Source: Salipaludibacillus sp. LMS25 (GTDB lineage: Bacteria > Bacillota > Bacilli > Bacillales > Salisediminibacteriaceae). Taken from it: a DNA stretch of 64,000 nt. The position numbers and the translations under genes are program-made. This document shows positions 1-9,370 of this stretch, piece by piece (positions within the stretch are counted from its first letter, which is position 1; every line of letters starts with the position of its first letter). The stretch spans positions 2,326,001 to 2,390,000 of the forward strand of contig NZ_CP093299.1 in the NCBI RefSeq assembly GCF_024362805.1. The letters run 5' to 3'. The notes below the pieces were generated by a model. The model made no database searches. It was not told the DNA's origin and was given only the letters and a program-made list of their open reading frames with translations.

Positions 1-282
1 CATGTGGAATTAGAGCTCCCTGATTATATTTCCTTTGGCTATTCAAATGTGGTGACAGTTAATCCAGATGGAAGCTTTTCAGCCTCTGTGAGGTATCCTG
101 ATGAAATTGAGGAAGATGCGGAAATGAACCTTGACATTGAATTTAAGCCTTATAGACATAGTCAATTAGACTATATTGTGGCTCATTATGGAGAAGATGG
201 CGAGCACCTTTCTGGCGAGTTAGTGGAAAAAGAAAGGGCGGATGATAGACACTATGTTCACTATAAATTGAATATTCACTAA
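1..282 (+). CDS. C-terminal end of an unidentified protein (cut by window edge)
   Basis: The reading frame is open to the left edge, so this is most likely the 3' part of a longer gene. A GTG at 4 is available, but no ribosome binding site can be judged. About 93 residues are visible, acidic and rich in Tyr/Glu/Asp, with beta-strand-like alternation and no membrane segment. I do not recognise the family. A terminator-like hairpin follows about 60 bases after the stop. Confidence 0.5.
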   Translation, partial: HVELELPDYISFGYSNVVTVNPDGSFSASVRYPDEIEEDAEMNLDIEFKPYRHSQLDYIVAHYGEDGEHLSGELVEKERADDRHYVHYKLNIH

Positions 283-342
283 AAGTTAAGCAGTCAAGTC
301 AAAATAGATGCGACGAATAAATGGTATAAAGTTTTATTATTT

Positions 343-397
343 AAATAAACATAGCGCCAAGCAGTGAACTTATGAATGGTGTCATGTTTATTTTTTG
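343..397 (+). terminator. Rho-independent terminator
   Basis: AAATAAACAT (343-352) pairs with ATGTTTATTT (384-393), and a T-run follows. It suits the end of the upstream cut gene. Confidence 0.6.
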
Positions 398-832
398 TAT
401 TATCGTTTCTTTTTTTTTTTGCAGCCTATCTTAATGATTCATCCTTGCAAGACGTTGAATGACAATGAGAAGCTAAACAAACCATTTGAAGATATGACAT
501 CATCTTATAGGTCACATAGAATAAAGTGCTTTGTAGTCTATTATTCCCAGAGATTCATGGTATGACCAAACACTGTTAAGTAGGAGGAGATAGATATATT
601 TTTGTGTATGTAATAGATTAATAGTTATTTTCACCTGAAACATGACGTGATGAATTTTACAAAAGAAATGAAACTTAAGGACTACTTTTGTTATATAATC
701 TACTGTATTTGTTGTTTTATTGGGTATTTATATTGGGTACTTTTCTTAAAAAAAGATGATAAATCTTTATTTATTATAATTTGTAGGCTATTATACTCAT
801 ATGTGAAATTTAAATAAAAGGAGATGGATGAC
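398..832. other. AT-rich intergenic region
   Basis: No convincing gene is seen. The stretch is AT-rich with short stop-filled frames. It presumably carries the promoter of the STAS-like gene that starts at 833. Confidence 0.4.
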
Positions 833-1174
833 GTGAGTGAAAAGTACAAATTGGGTTTGAATATGTCCAGTAAAGTAGTGGAGATGGAGGTAAAGGGGAC
901 GTTTAGCCCTACAGATGTTGAGAACTTTGTAAGTGACTATCAAAAAATAGTAGGGAAAATTAACCCGACTGAGTACATATTAGACATTGATTGCTCTAAA
1001 TTAGACATTTTGCAGCAAGAAATGGTGCCCTCTATGGAAGGTGCTTTCACAATGTATAAAGAAAGTGGCTTTAAAAAAGTGATACTTAACGTCAAATCAT
1101 CTGTATTAAAAATGCAGCTTAGTCGTCTTGCGAGAAATACTAAATTGACAACTGCGGAAGTCGTGGAAATTTAA
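833..1174 (+). CDS. STAS-like small protein
   Basis: A 113-residue soluble protein. The alternation of strands and helices and the patterns YILDIDCSKLDIL and GFKKVILNV resemble the STAS/anti-sigma-antagonist fold (SpoIIAA-like); this is a fold-level guess. The start chosen is GTG 833, eight to nine bases after AAGGAG (818-823). The ATG at 824 overlaps that ribosome binding site and is too close. A terminator lies downstream. The next gene, a ketoacyl-ACP synthase III homologue, reads in the same direction 318 bases later, so the two may be functionally linked but are probably separate transcripts. No signal peptide or membrane segment. Confidence 0.65.
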   Translation: MSEKYKLGLNMSSKVVEMEVKGTFSPTDVENFVSDYQKIVGKINPTEYILDIDCSKLDILQQEMVPSMEGAFTMYKESGFKKVILNVKSSVLKMQLSRLARNTKLTTAEVVEI

Positions 1175-1333
1175 AGATTTTAGGATTACAGTAGGACACA
1201 TTGTAATGGTTTGTTAGTATTGGTATAAAAAATACTGAAGCGTTGATGGTTATACGTATTTGTGAAATCGTAACTAAACATGAGTAAGGCTGTTAGTTAT
1301 TATAAGCGTGCGTTTGATTCGAACATGTGTGAT

Positions 1334-1368
1334 AACAGGACTTTCAACAAGGAAGTCTTGTTTTCATT
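1334..1368 (+). terminator. Rho-independent terminator
   Basis: AACAGGACTTT (1334-1344) pairs with GAAGTCTTGTT (1352-1362) using G-T pairs, followed by TTTTCATT. The rest of the 1175-1492 gap shows no gene. Confidence 0.6.
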
Positions 1369-1492
1369 ATAGAGAAGTAACCGTTGTCTTTTTGTCTGGG
1401 GAAGTGCTAGAAAGGCGTGACCTACCCTATAGGTTAACGTATTGGAAACACACACCTAAGTGAATCGGTTTAAATAAAAAAGGAGAGGTTTT

Positions 1493-2479
1493 ATGAGTCA
1501 TATTAAAATAAAGGAAGTGGCTATTTATCACCCTAATAATGTTGTAGAAAATGACTTTTATATTGACCATTTCAATAGGCAAGGAAAAGATATAAGAAAA
1601 TTCCTAGCTCAAATGGGAAGGGAAAAGCGTTATATTATTGATAACGAGAATGAAAATGGAGTGACGATGGCGATAAATGCCAGTAAGCGGGCATTAGAAA
1701 AAGCAGGGATAACAGGCAGTGAAGTGGACATGATTGTTTTTTCTACACAAGTGCCTGAAACCACGTTTCCTTCCAATGCCATGTATGTGCACGACGCTAT
1801 TGGGGCCAGTCATGACACGGTGGTATATGACTCAAATGCCAACTGTGCGGGAATGACGATAGCGGTAGAGCAAGCGGCTCACTATTTAAAATCCAATCAA
1901 TATATGCAGAGCGTTCTAATCGTTGGATCAGATTTCAACAGCCTCATCAGTAACCCACAAGAAGAAATCACCTATGCTAATTATGGCGATGGTGCAGCAG
2001 CAGTCATTCTTGAAAAAACAACAGAATCAACTGGTTTTGTTGATAGCATTAGTTTTAATAACTCCGCAAACCGCCACAGAATAAAGTATCCGGAGAGCGG
2101 CTTGTCACAAGCCTTACGAGGAACAGCCGAAAGTGACTACATAAAATGGCTCCCTTTTGATGGTGCTATATGTATGCCCCCAACATTTGAAATGATAGAA
2201 ACATTATTTGCTCGTAATAACTTAACAGCAAAAGATATTAAGTTGTTTTGTTTATCCCAGTTTGCCTTAAGTAATATTGAAAAATTCCAGCAGCATTTTA
2301 AACTTGATGATGAGCAGATTGCTTATGTTGGTCATAAATATGGCTATACAGGGACAAGCAGCCCGTTTTTTGCTTTCCATGATTCCCTTGAGGAAGCGAG
2401 GATAGAAAGAGGCGATTATGTGCTATTTTGGTCAGTTGGAGCGGGCTTTCAAGTAGTAGCGGTACTATTTAAATATTAA
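1493..2479 (+). CDS. 3-oxoacyl-ACP synthase III family protein (non-canonical active site)
   Basis: A 328-residue thiolase-fold protein of FabH (KAS III) length. The N-terminal half carries the nucleophile in NANCAGMT (Cys118), and GDGAAAVIL is typical of the family. The rest of the Cys-His-Asn triad is not visible. Where FabH has HQ(A)N there is SQFALSN (Ser255-Gln256), and where FabH has GNTS there is GYTGTSS (Tyr285). The protein therefore probably does not do the standard decarboxylative condensation, and may act as an acyltransferase or hydrolase. ATG 1493 follows AGGAGAGG at good spacing. A strong terminator follows, so it is the last gene of its unit. Confidence 0.8.
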   Translation: MSHIKIKEVAIYHPNNVVENDFYIDHFNRQGKDIRKFLAQMGREKRYIIDNENENGVTMAINASKRALEKAGITGSEVDMIVFSTQVPETTFPSNAMYVHDAIGASHDTVVYDSNANCAGMTIAVEQAAHYLKSNQYMQSVLIVGSDFNSLISNPQEEITYANYGDGAAAVILEKTTESTGFVDSISFNNSANRHRIKYPESGLSQALRGTAESDYIKWLPFDGAICMPPTFEMIETLFARNNLTAKDIKLFCLSQFALSNIEKFQQHFKLDDEQIAYVGHKYGYTGTSSPFFAFHDSLEEARIERGDYVLFWSVGAGFQVVAVLFKY

Positions 2480-2490
2480 TGACCATGTAG

Positions 2491-2529
2491 GAGAGGCAGC
2501 CATACATGAGGCGGCCTCTCTTCATTTTT
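2491..2529 (+). terminator. Rho-independent terminator
   Basis: GAGAGGCAGCC (2491-2501) pairs with GGCGGCCTCTC (2510-2520) with one mismatch, followed by TTCATTTTT. Confidence 0.85.
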
Positions 2530-2595
2530 CTACCCATTATTGTCGTAAGCACCACAAAAAACAAACGAATGCCGTTTTTTAAGATGCAGTGAAAA

Positions 2596-2678
2596 ACAGT
2601 GACTCCCGGAGTTTGAAAGATCCACTTATACAAGGAGTTTCTTCGTAAGAGTTTGCTGAAGACGAGCTCTGGAAAGCA
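2596..2678 (+). repeat. Degenerate copy of intergenic repeat C
   Basis: Blocks such as GTGACTCCCGGAG, GAAAGATCCACTT, TTTGCTGAAGACGAGC and GGAAAGC match in order the copies at 38554-38667 (reverse) and 63296-63406. This copy is shorter and more diverged. Confidence 0.55.
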
Positions 2679-3184
2679 TTAATGTGTGTGTAAGTCAGTG
2701 TATGAGTGTTTTTTTAGGTAGTTTGTCTCAGTAAATTAATCGCAATTACAAAAAAATGTATAAAAATTAATTTTATACATATTTTCAGTGAAATTATCCC
2801 TTAAGTAAATAAAACAGTCATAAGTTAATTTTTAAAAACGAATTAAATTAATCTCTTAAGTGGGTGAGGATATACGAATGTTTCTTATATAGTAAGCTGG
2901 TTAAGCGTTTTAAAAGCGTGCAAAAGAAATAAAAGTGACCAATAATGTCACTATTAATACTGTTTTAAAGCCTGGAATAGATGAAGTTATATAAAAGTAA
3001 CAAAAATTCATTGCAATAAAAATACAAAAATAGGTATAAAAATCTATGGTGAGTCATCTGAAAACTTGCTAAATTATAATTGGTAGTATTTCTAATAGAT
3101 ACCTATATCATACTTAAAAAGATAATTACTCTTAATAACAATACGTTTGTCTTTTATATATTCGTATAAGGAGGTGAGTTAAAA
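2679..3184. other. AT-rich upstream region of the pectate lyase gene
   Basis: A long AT-rich stretch with no supported gene, probably holding the promoter and upstream control region of the secreted pectate lyase. A second loose cre-like half (TTAAGCG, about 2901) is too weak to call. Confidence 0.4.
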
Positions 3185-3198
3185 AGTAAGCGCTTGCA
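3185..3198 (+). promoter_or_regulatory. cre (CcpA) site of the pectate lyase gene
   Basis: AGTAAGCGCTTGCA fits the cre consensus TGWAANCGNTNWCA at 12 of 14 positions and is nearly palindromic. It lies only about 20 bases upstream of the start codon, where CcpA would act as a roadblock. Confidence 0.6.
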
Positions 3199-3218
3199 AA
3201 AAAGAAAGGGTGAGGAAC

Positions 3219-4733
3219 GTGACTAAAGTCTTTAAGTTATTACTTATATTAGCTCTAGTTTTACCAGTTATGTCATTCGGTACACTTACTACTCAGGCAG
3301 CATCCTTCAACGAAAACACATACTATCACATCACGAATGCAAATAGCGGAAAGCTTTTGGAAGTTGGTTTTGCAGGTACGGAGAATGGCGACAACGTCCA
3401 ACAATGGGAGAAAACAGGACATGAGTGTCAGCAATGGCGACTAGTTCAAAATAGCGATGGTTATTTTGAATTAATTAATAGGGATAGCGGGAAAGCCTTG
3501 GACGTATTTGATCACTCTTTAGAAGATGGTGGTAATGTGGTCCAGTGGGAACATAATGGCGGCCATCAACAACAATGGGAGATCGTTCAAGTAGGCCCCT
3601 CGTATAAAATGGTTAATAGACTTAGTGGAAAAGCGTTAGAAGTTTACGAGCATTCTGATGAGAATGGGGCTAATGTGGTCCAGTGGGAAGATTTAGAGAA
3701 CGCTAATCAAACGTGGAATGTGGTACAGGTTAGTAACTCGACGCCACCAGCTTCTGCTAGTCCACAAGGTTATGCATCAATGAATGGTGGCACAACGGGT
3801 GGAGCTGGCGGTCGCGTCGAATATGCAAGTACAGGTGCAGAAATCCAACAGCTAATTGATGATCGCAGCCGCAGTAATAATTCTGAAGAGCCATTGACGA
3901 TTTATGTGGATGGCACGATCACGCAAGGAAACTCCTCAAACTCCCTTATTGATATTAAAAATCATCGTGGAAAAACACATGAAATTAAAAACATCTCTAT
4001 CATCGGTATAGGTACACGTGGAGAGTTTGATGGCATTGGTATAAGGCTATCAAATGCCCATAACATCATTATTCAAAATGTATCGATTCACCATGTGAGA
4101 GATGGGGAAGGCACGGCTATTGAAGTGACAGATGCCAGTGGAAATGTGTGGATTGACCACAATGAATTTTATAGTGAATTCCCAGGGAGCGGAGACTCAG
4201 ATTATTATGATGGTCTCGTAGACATTAAAAGAAACTCAGAGTACATAACAGTTTCTTGGAATAAATTCGAAAATCATTGGAAAACGATGCTCGTCGGTCA
4301 TACTGATAATGCCTCGTTAGCACCAGATAAAATAACGTATCATCATAATTATTTTAATAACCTTAATTCACGTGTTCCGCTTATTCGAAACGCTGATGTG
4401 CATATGTTTAATAATTATTTTAAAGATATTAACGATACAGCAATCAATAGCCGTGTAGGGGCTCGTGTCTTCGTGGAAAACAACTATTTTGAAAATGTAG
4501 GCTCAGGACAAACAGACCCAACGACTGGTTTTATTAAAGGAGCTGTTGGCTGGTTTTATGGGAGTCCGAGCACAGGATATTGGAACTTACGGGGAAATGA
4601 ATTTATCAATACACCGAACAGCCACTTAAGCTCGACAACAAACTTTACACCGCCATACAGCTATCAAGCAGAATCAGCTTCTCAAGCAAAAACATCGGTT
4701 GAACAGCATTCAGGCGTGGGTGTCATTAACTAA
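3219..4733 (+). CDS. Secreted ricin-type lectin / pectate lyase (PL1)
   Basis: A 504-residue exported enzyme that should cleave pectate by beta-elimination. Domain order: signal peptide (1-28, KVFK, hydrophobic core, TTQAA), ricin-B-like lectin domain (about 30-175) with repeated Q-x-W motifs (QQWEK, QQWRL, QQWEI, QTWNV), a short Ser/Pro linker, then a parallel beta-helix of PL1 type. In the lyase, VWIDHNEF and YDGLVDIKR match the calcium-site region, and NSRVPLIR holds the likely catalytic Arg. GTG 3219 is preferred over GTG 3210 because AAAGGG (3205-3210) is then well spaced. A cre box precedes it and repeat A follows. The lectin domain is N-terminal to the catalytic domain. Confidence 0.88.
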   Translation: MTKVFKLLLILALVLPVMSFGTLTTQAASFNENTYYHITNANSGKLLEVGFAGTENGDNVQQWEKTGHECQQWRLVQNSDGYFELINRDSGKALDVFDHSLEDGGNVVQWEHNGGHQQQWEIVQVGPSYKMVNRLSGKALEVYEHSDENGANVVQWEDLENANQTWNVVQVSNSTPPASASPQGYASMNGGTTGGAGGRVEYASTGAEIQQLIDDRSRSNNSEEPLTIYVDGTITQGNSSNSLIDIKNHRGKTHEIKNISIIGIGTRGEFDGIGIRLSNAHNIIIQNVSIHHVRDGEGTAIEVTDASGNVWIDHNEFYSEFPGSGDSDYYDGLVDIKRNSEYITVSWNKFENHWKTMLVGHTDNASLAPDKITYHHNYFNNLNSRVPLIRNADVHMFNNYFKDINDTAINSRVGARVFVENNYFENVGSGQTDPTTGFIKGAVGWFYGSPSTGYWNLRGNEFINTPNSHLSSTTNFTPPYSYQAESASQAKTSVEQHSGVGVIN

Positions 4734-4747
4734 TATCAGTCTGACTA

Positions 4748-4900
4748 TTTATCCCACTCTTAAGAGCAGTAAAACCCTCACCTCAAAACTTAAGAAGGTC
4801 GAAACGTTTAGGTGGGGGATAAACTGCCCCTAAAGGTCCCATAAGTTAAACGAACAATCAGTGGGGGATGAAGGAAAACGCCCACTGATTGAAGCTTTAT
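4748..4900 (+). repeat. Intergenic repeat A, copy 1
   Basis: About 143 bp between two TTTAT pentamers (4748-4752 and 4896-4900). It contains two hairpins: a long one pairing CCCTCACCT with AGGTGGGGG and CAGT with ACTG, and a terminal one pairing CAATCAGTGGG with CCCACTGATTG. Other copies: 33048-33207, 45172-45332 (reverse), 49031-49188 (reverse), and a deleted copy at 63574-63628. Confidence 0.85.
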
Positions 4901-5083
4901 GTCAGGTTACGACAACCTTACAATAACTTGAGGAACCAATACAGACTTACATTCAAACTTACAGCGGCAATAAGTGTGTGAAGTCTACCGTGGGAAAGAG
5001 TCATGAGGAGAGTCTGCTGTTTTAGTCATTAAAATATAAATTGTCATAAAACCTTTAGCTCACGTTAAAGGTCATTAGGCAAC

Positions 5084-5120
5084 AAACGGAGGAGACATCT
5101 TGTCATCCTCCGTTTATTTT
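5084..5120 (+). terminator. Rho-independent terminator
   Basis: AAACGGAGGA (5084-5093) pairs perfectly with TCCTCCGTTT (5105-5114), then ATTTT. It is a possible distal terminator for the pectate lyase transcript. Confidence 0.6.
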
Positions 5121-5619
5121 AATAGTAAAGATAATTGGACGTCTTCCAGCAATTTAGTTTGTACATTAGGGTCTGTTGAATAACTCACCTTCGAAACCAG
5201 AAGTGCCGCTTGCATAGCTTCGTTTTTACCATTGGTATCACTGCGCCATCGTCTCGCCATGGCTCGTGTCTTACTAGTCCGCGGAGAAGCTGCTGAGTCT
5301 CCTCAAGCTTGGCCTTGTGGGGTCTTGCCTTCCTTCCTTTTCCGCAGGAGTCTCCGCTAGTCTAACGGAACCGCAATTATGACGAGCAAGGGGGTTTTTG
5401 ACTATCTAATAGGATTTCTTTGCACTTAATTTAGAAATCGCCTGTCATTGTTGGCATCTTAAGGTTTATAGGCTATTCAGTAAGCTCTACCTTATAAAAA
5501 ATATAAGCTGAGACACGTGTAAAAGTCATTGCGTGAGAACGGTGGAGACCGTTTTTTACGATACTGAGAGGCATGTTAACTGTCATAAGTGATCGTCAGA
5601 AAAAAAAGAAGCAGTCGTT
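5121..5619. other. Non-coding region with a GC-richer block
   Basis: No gene is supported. Bases about 5215-5375 are clearly more GC-rich than the surroundings and have no open frame, suggesting a decayed element. AACGGT-loop-ACCGTT with a T-run (5538-5557) is a small terminator-like hairpin. Confidence 0.4.
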
Positions 5620-6390
5620 TTAAGTTTTCGTCGTATGAGTAGAAAGATCTTCTAGGAAGCCCTCGAATTTGTTAACGCTCATCATGCGGTGTGTTTGAAA
5701 TATGCCATTATAAAATAGTGCAAAGGTTGTCCATGGTGAAGGGGCATGTTGGGCATCATCCAATGTCTGTAGTTCAAAACTGTGAAAGGGGATACCCTTA
5801 GCCAACGTAACGGCTTCTAAGTCAGATATTAATCCGCTTGCGAAAGGACACTGGGCCGTGTAAAAAATATCAATGCCATGTTCTTTTACAGGAAGCGGTT
5901 TGTTGGTTTTAAATGTGGGTTGGACACCACGTTCATGAAATTTGTGTGCGTATAGCTGGAAGTAGGGGGCTGCTTTATCAACGACATTAAAGCCCATATG
6001 TTTCAAAAAGCGTGGGTCACTTAAGAAGGGAAATTTCTTCAATCCAGCTATATGGACGATACCATCCATTCCCTGAGACATGGCGTCTTGTTTGCACCTC
6101 TCCAACAAATGGTTGGCGTGGCCGTGCCCTTGGTAGCGGCCGGAAACCCATAGGCAATTAATGAACATATAATTAGGAGCGTGAATAGGTGCCCAGGCTG
6201 CTTCTGCCGGTAAATATTCAATAAAAACCTTGGCCCTGTCGTCCAGACGATAGAAAACGAGCCCTTCCTTCATACGGTCACTGAGCCATGCTTTTTTTGC
6301 GTCGATAGCAGCTGAATACTGCTTAGCACCAAGCGCACAGCAAATATGCTGGTCGTTTAAATCGGTTTCTGAAATGTGAATAAATGTCAT
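5620..6390 (-). CDS. yoaP: GNAT acetyltransferase, YoaP-like
   Basis: A 256-residue two-domain protein. The N-terminal part (about 1-150) is a GNAT N-acetyltransferase with the acetyl-CoA loop-like stretch GRYQGHGHANHLLE. The C-terminal part (about 165-250) contains TAQCPFASGL and FALFYNG, the YoaP-like, thioredoxin-fold-like domain. Length and domain order match YoaP of B. subtilis; its substrate is unknown to me. ATG 6390 has an excellent AGGAGG site. It is divergent from an AraC/GyrI regulator that may control it. Confidence 0.78.
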   Translation of the reverse strand: MTFIHISETDLNDQHICCALGAKQYSAAIDAKKAWLSDRMKEGLVFYRLDDRAKVFIEYLPAEAAWAPIHAPNYMFINCLWVSGRYQGHGHANHLLERCKQDAMSQGMDGIVHIAGLKKFPFLSDPRFLKHMGFNVVDKAAPYFQLYAHKFHERGVQPTFKTNKPLPVKEHGIDIFYTAQCPFASGLISDLEAVTLAKGIPFHSFELQTLDDAQHAPSPWTTFALFYNGIFQTHRMMSVNKFEGFLEDLSTHTTKT

Positions 6391-6547
6391 CTTTTCCTCC
6401 TAAAAAGTGTGTGTCATGTTAATGTTCATTTTAAACGGTCTTGAGTAAGAAGTATATATGGACATGAAGCCGACATTAATGTGCACCAAAAGTCGGTTGA
6501 TGAGTGAGAATGGATGGTAATCTCAAAGAGAAAGGAGGGGCAAGAAG

Positions 6548-7426
6548 ATGGAGTCGCTTGAAAAAATAAATGAAGCCATGGCCTATATTGAGGATCATTT
6601 AACCGAGATGATTCATTTTAAAGAGGTGGCGAGAATCGCTTGCTGTTCTGAGTATCACTTCAAGAGAATGTTTTCATTTCTAGCAGGGGTAACGCTATCT
6701 GAATACATTCGTCGCAGACGTCTCACAATGGCTGCTTTGACATTGAGGGAGACACCGTTACGCGTTATTGATGTGGCAATGATGTATGGCTATCAATCAC
6801 CTGACGCATTTGCAAGAGCATTCCAAGCGGTTCACCATGTGACGCCTTCAGATGTGAGAACAGGCGATCATTCTCTAAAAGCTTTCCCTAAAATGACCTT
6901 TCAACTGACGATAAAAGGAGGGAATGAGATGAACTATCGTTTAGAAGAAAAAGAAGCTTTTCGACTTGTAGGAGTTAAGAAACGGGTTTCCCTTATTTAC
7001 CGTGGAGAGAATCGGGAAATAGCTTCATTATGGAAGACGTTATCTGAGGAAACAGCTTTGAAAATTAAACAACTGTCTAATACGATGCCTTCAGGGTTAT
7101 TAAGTGTCTGTACCAATTTTTCTGAAGGAAAAGAAGATGGTGGCACATTGGATTATTATATTGCCGCTGCGACTACAAAAGCGGCTCCTGATCACTTGTC
7201 AGTCTTAGAAGTTCCAGCATTAACGTGGGCGATATTTGAAGTGGAAGGACCTTATCCGGAAGTATTGCAAGAAACATGGGGGCGGATTTACTCCGAATGG
7301 TTTCCGACATCATTATATGAGGCGGTAGAAGGGCCGGAAATACTTTGGCACAGAGAAGAAGAGGAGAATGACCTTTCAACGCATCAAAGTGTCATGTGGA
7401 TTCCAGTAAAAAAACGGCGGGATTGA
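6548..7426 (+). CDS. AraC family regulator with GyrI-like ligand-binding domain
   Basis: A 292-residue regulator. Residues about 8-105 form a double helix-turn-helix of AraC/XylS type ([21 protein letters not shown], then [18 protein letters not shown]). Residues about 130-290 form a GyrI/effector-binding domain, with [10 protein letters not shown] at its start and [10 protein letters not shown] near its end. DNA-binding first and ligand domain second is the Rob/YdeE-type order. AAAGGAGG precedes ATG 6548. It is divergent from yoaP, which is the likely target. A terminator closes the unit. Confidence 0.85.
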   Translation: MESLEKINEAMAYIEDHLTEMIHFKEVARIACCSEYHFKRMFSFLAGVTLSEYIRRRRLTMAALTLRETPLRVIDVAMMYGYQSPDAFARAFQAVHHVTPSDVRTGDHSLKAFPKMTFQLTIKGGNEMNYRLEEKEAFRLVGVKKRVSLIYRGENREIASLWKTLSEETALKIKQLSNTMPSGLLSVCTNFSEGKEDGGTLDYYIAAATTKAAPDHLSVLEVPALTWAIFEVEGPYPEVLQETWGRIYSEWFPTSLYEAVEGPEILWHREEEENDLSTHQSVMWIPVKKRRD

Positions 7427-7446
7427 GAGCGGGTATGATCATTGGC

Positions 7447-7487
7447 AAAAAAGGAGGCATCTTTAGTTGTAAAGGTGCCTCCTTTTA
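7447..7487 (+). terminator. Rho-independent terminator
   Basis: AAAAGGAGGCATCTTTA pairs with TAAAGGTGCCTCCTTTT around a 4-base loop. It ends the AraC/GyrI gene. Confidence 0.85.
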
Positions 7488-7597
7488 ATGAGTGGCATGT
7501 CACGATTAAAAGATCTCATCTATACGCGTTGTCCCCTTAAACATTTAAGGATTAAATAGGAATGATATCCGCTAATGCAAAAAATGACTAAGTCGTA

Positions 7598-7627
7598 TAT
7601 AATCATTAATAATGAGAATCATTATCA
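7598..7627 (+). promoter_or_regulatory. btr promoter -10 and Fur box
   Basis: TATAAT at 7598-7603 is followed by TGAGAATCATTATCA at 7613-7627, a 7-1-7 Fur box with one mismatch to TGATAATNATTATCA. The same 15-mer recurs exactly at 10121-10135 before the uptake operon. Confidence 0.85.
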
Positions 7628-7675
7628 CTTGTGGAGCGGTAGTGATGACTTATGGGGAGAGGAGTTGATGAGTTG

Positions 7676-9295
7676 ATGACGAGCGAACAGGTTCACCACA
7701 AAGCTCCAGGCGGGTGGGAGCGGTTTGTTTATAAATTGTTAGATGTGGAGGTTGTCAATACGACTAAGGAATCATCAAAATTGTCTAATACATTTGAACT
7801 TCTCATAGTTAAGAGTGGTAAGGCGCGCCTGACGATAGATCAAGACAGCTTATTACTATTTCAGGGAGAGGTGTGTCTCATTCACCCCTCTCAAGTGTAC
7901 AGCTTGAAGGCAAAAAATAATATGTTTGAATACCTTTTAATGACCTTCGAGTGTTTCTTAGATATGGCTGATAGTCATCGACCATATGTGAGATTACAAG
8001 GTAAGGAAAGCGATAGATTCCCCCTAAAAGGTAGATATGCCGTAAGTGGCACCTCTTCTATGATGGCGCTAGGGAAAGGGCTGTTACACCTGAAAGAAGA
8101 AAGCAGTAGAATGGATTTGTTTCAGCAGAGAATTCAATTCGAAAAATTATTACACGTAATCATTCACCATAAAAAAGAAGTATCAGAAGTGGATACACAT
8201 AAAGCGATTGAAAAAAGCCGTGTGTATATGGACCAACATTTTCATGAGAATATGTCTATTGAACGACTCGCTTCTAGAATTGAAGTTAGTCCGAAATATT
8301 TTTCGGCCTTATTTAAAAAGGAGTTTGGAATAAGTGTCACGGAATATGTCACAAGGCTGAGGATAAATAAAGCAAAATCAATGTTAGTTAAGGATATTAA
8401 AATACGGGATGTTGCCAATGAAGTGGGCTATAATGATGAATACTATTTAAGCCGCAAATTTAAACAATTAGTAGGGCTGTCACCGTCTGCTTATCGACAG
8501 AGACGAACGAAAAAAATAGCCGCCTATGATTTTTTCTCAGTGGGTTACCTTTTAGCCTTAAATATTTATCCTTTCGCAGCGCCAATTCACCCGAAGTGGA
8601 CGTCCTATTATTTTTACCATTATCGCAAAGACATACCGATTCATTTAAGTGCTTTTCAAGTTAATAAAGATTGGCAAGCGAATATTGCCCTTTTAAAGAA
8701 ACATTCACCAGATGTGATCCTGGCTAAAGATAGTATTACCTCTGAAGAAAAAGACTTTTTAGCTATGATTGCACCTGTTATATATTACCCTCAATCAATT
8801 AATTGGCGTAAACAGTTTCAACATATCGCGGCGTTTTTAGATGAGGAAGAAGAAGCGCAAACATGGTTAACACAATATGATGAAAAAGTGGCGTACACAA
8901 AACACCAATTGGAAAAACATCACGGTGAAGAAACGGTTTTGCCGTTACGATTACATAGGGGCGCCCTTTACTTTGATAATAGTCGAACGATTGAAGACGT
9001 CCTTTACGGTGATTTGCAAGTCGCTTTATGCTCGTGTAAAACGCCGCTAAAACGGAATGACAATCTAACAGTAGAGGACGTCATCCGTTTGAACCCTGAT
9101 CGGATCCTTTTGAATGTGTGTCAAGAAACGAAAACACTTGAAAGCTGGGAAAGTCTGAAACAATCATCGTTATGGCACGATATTAGAGCTGTGAGAAACC
9201 ACGCCATTCACGTCATATCCTCTGATCCTTGGAGGGAATATTCAGCTAGCGCCCATGATCGCGTAATAAATGAAGTATTAGCCTTACTCAGTTAA
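7676..9295 (+). CDS. btr: AraC-type bacillibactin-responsive activator with binding-protein domain
   Basis: A 539-residue cytoplasmic regulator of the Btr (YbbB) type: an N-terminal cupin-like region (1-160), AraC double helix-turn-helix (about 185-285; FSALFKKEFGISVTEYVTR, VANEVGYNDEYYLSRKFK), then a C-terminal FeuA-like siderophore-binding domain (about 300-539; SPDVILAKDSI, LNPDRILLNV). Btr senses Fe-bacillibactin and activates feuABC. GAGAGGAG (7656-7663) places the start at TTG 7673 or ATG 7676, not the ATG at 7652 that overlaps it. A Fur box precedes it and a terminator follows. Divergent Btr proteins for other siderophores exist, but the adjacent dhb locus makes bacillibactin the best ligand. 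Confidence 0.87.
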   Translation: MTSEQVHHKAPGGWERFVYKLLDVEVVNTTKESSKLSNTFELLIVKSGKARLTIDQDSLLLFQGEVCLIHPSQVYSLKAKNNMFEYLLMTFECFLDMADSHRPYVRLQGKESDRFPLKGRYAVSGTSSMMALGKGLLHLKEESSRMDLFQQRIQFEKLLHVIIHHKKEVSEVDTHKAIEKSRVYMDQHFHENMSIERLASRIEVSPKYFSALFKKEFGISVTEYVTRLRINKAKSMLVKDIKIRDVANEVGYNDEYYLSRKFKQLVGLSPSAYRQRRTKKIAAYDFFSVGYLLALNIYPFAAPIHPKWTSYYFYHYRKDIPIHLSAFQVNKDWQANIALLKKHSPDVILAKDSITSEEKDFLAMIAPVIYYPQSINWRKQFQHIAAFLDEEEEAQTWLTQYDEKVAYTKHQLEKHHGEETVLPLRLHRGALYFDNSRTIEDVLYGDLQVALCSCKTPLKRNDNLTVEDVIRLNPDRILLNVCQETKTLESWESLKQSSLWHDIRAVRNHAIHVISSDPWREYSASAHDRVINEVLALLS

Positions 9296-9301
9296 AAATG
9301 T

Positions 9302-9345
9302 AGCGCCATGAAAACCACTTAAGTGGATTTTTATGGCGCTTTTCT
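9302..9345 (+). terminator. Rho-independent terminator
   Basis: AGCGCCAT...AAAACCACTT pairs with AAGTGGATTTTT...ATGGCGCT, followed by TTTCTTAG. It ends btr. Confidence 0.85.
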
Positions 9346-9370
9346 TAGTTTACTATGGTTCTGCATCATA

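Noticed and set aside
5215..5375. RNA gene in the GC-rich block
   Set aside because: No tRNA, rRNA or known small-RNA fold could be traced; it looks like decayed repeat sequence.
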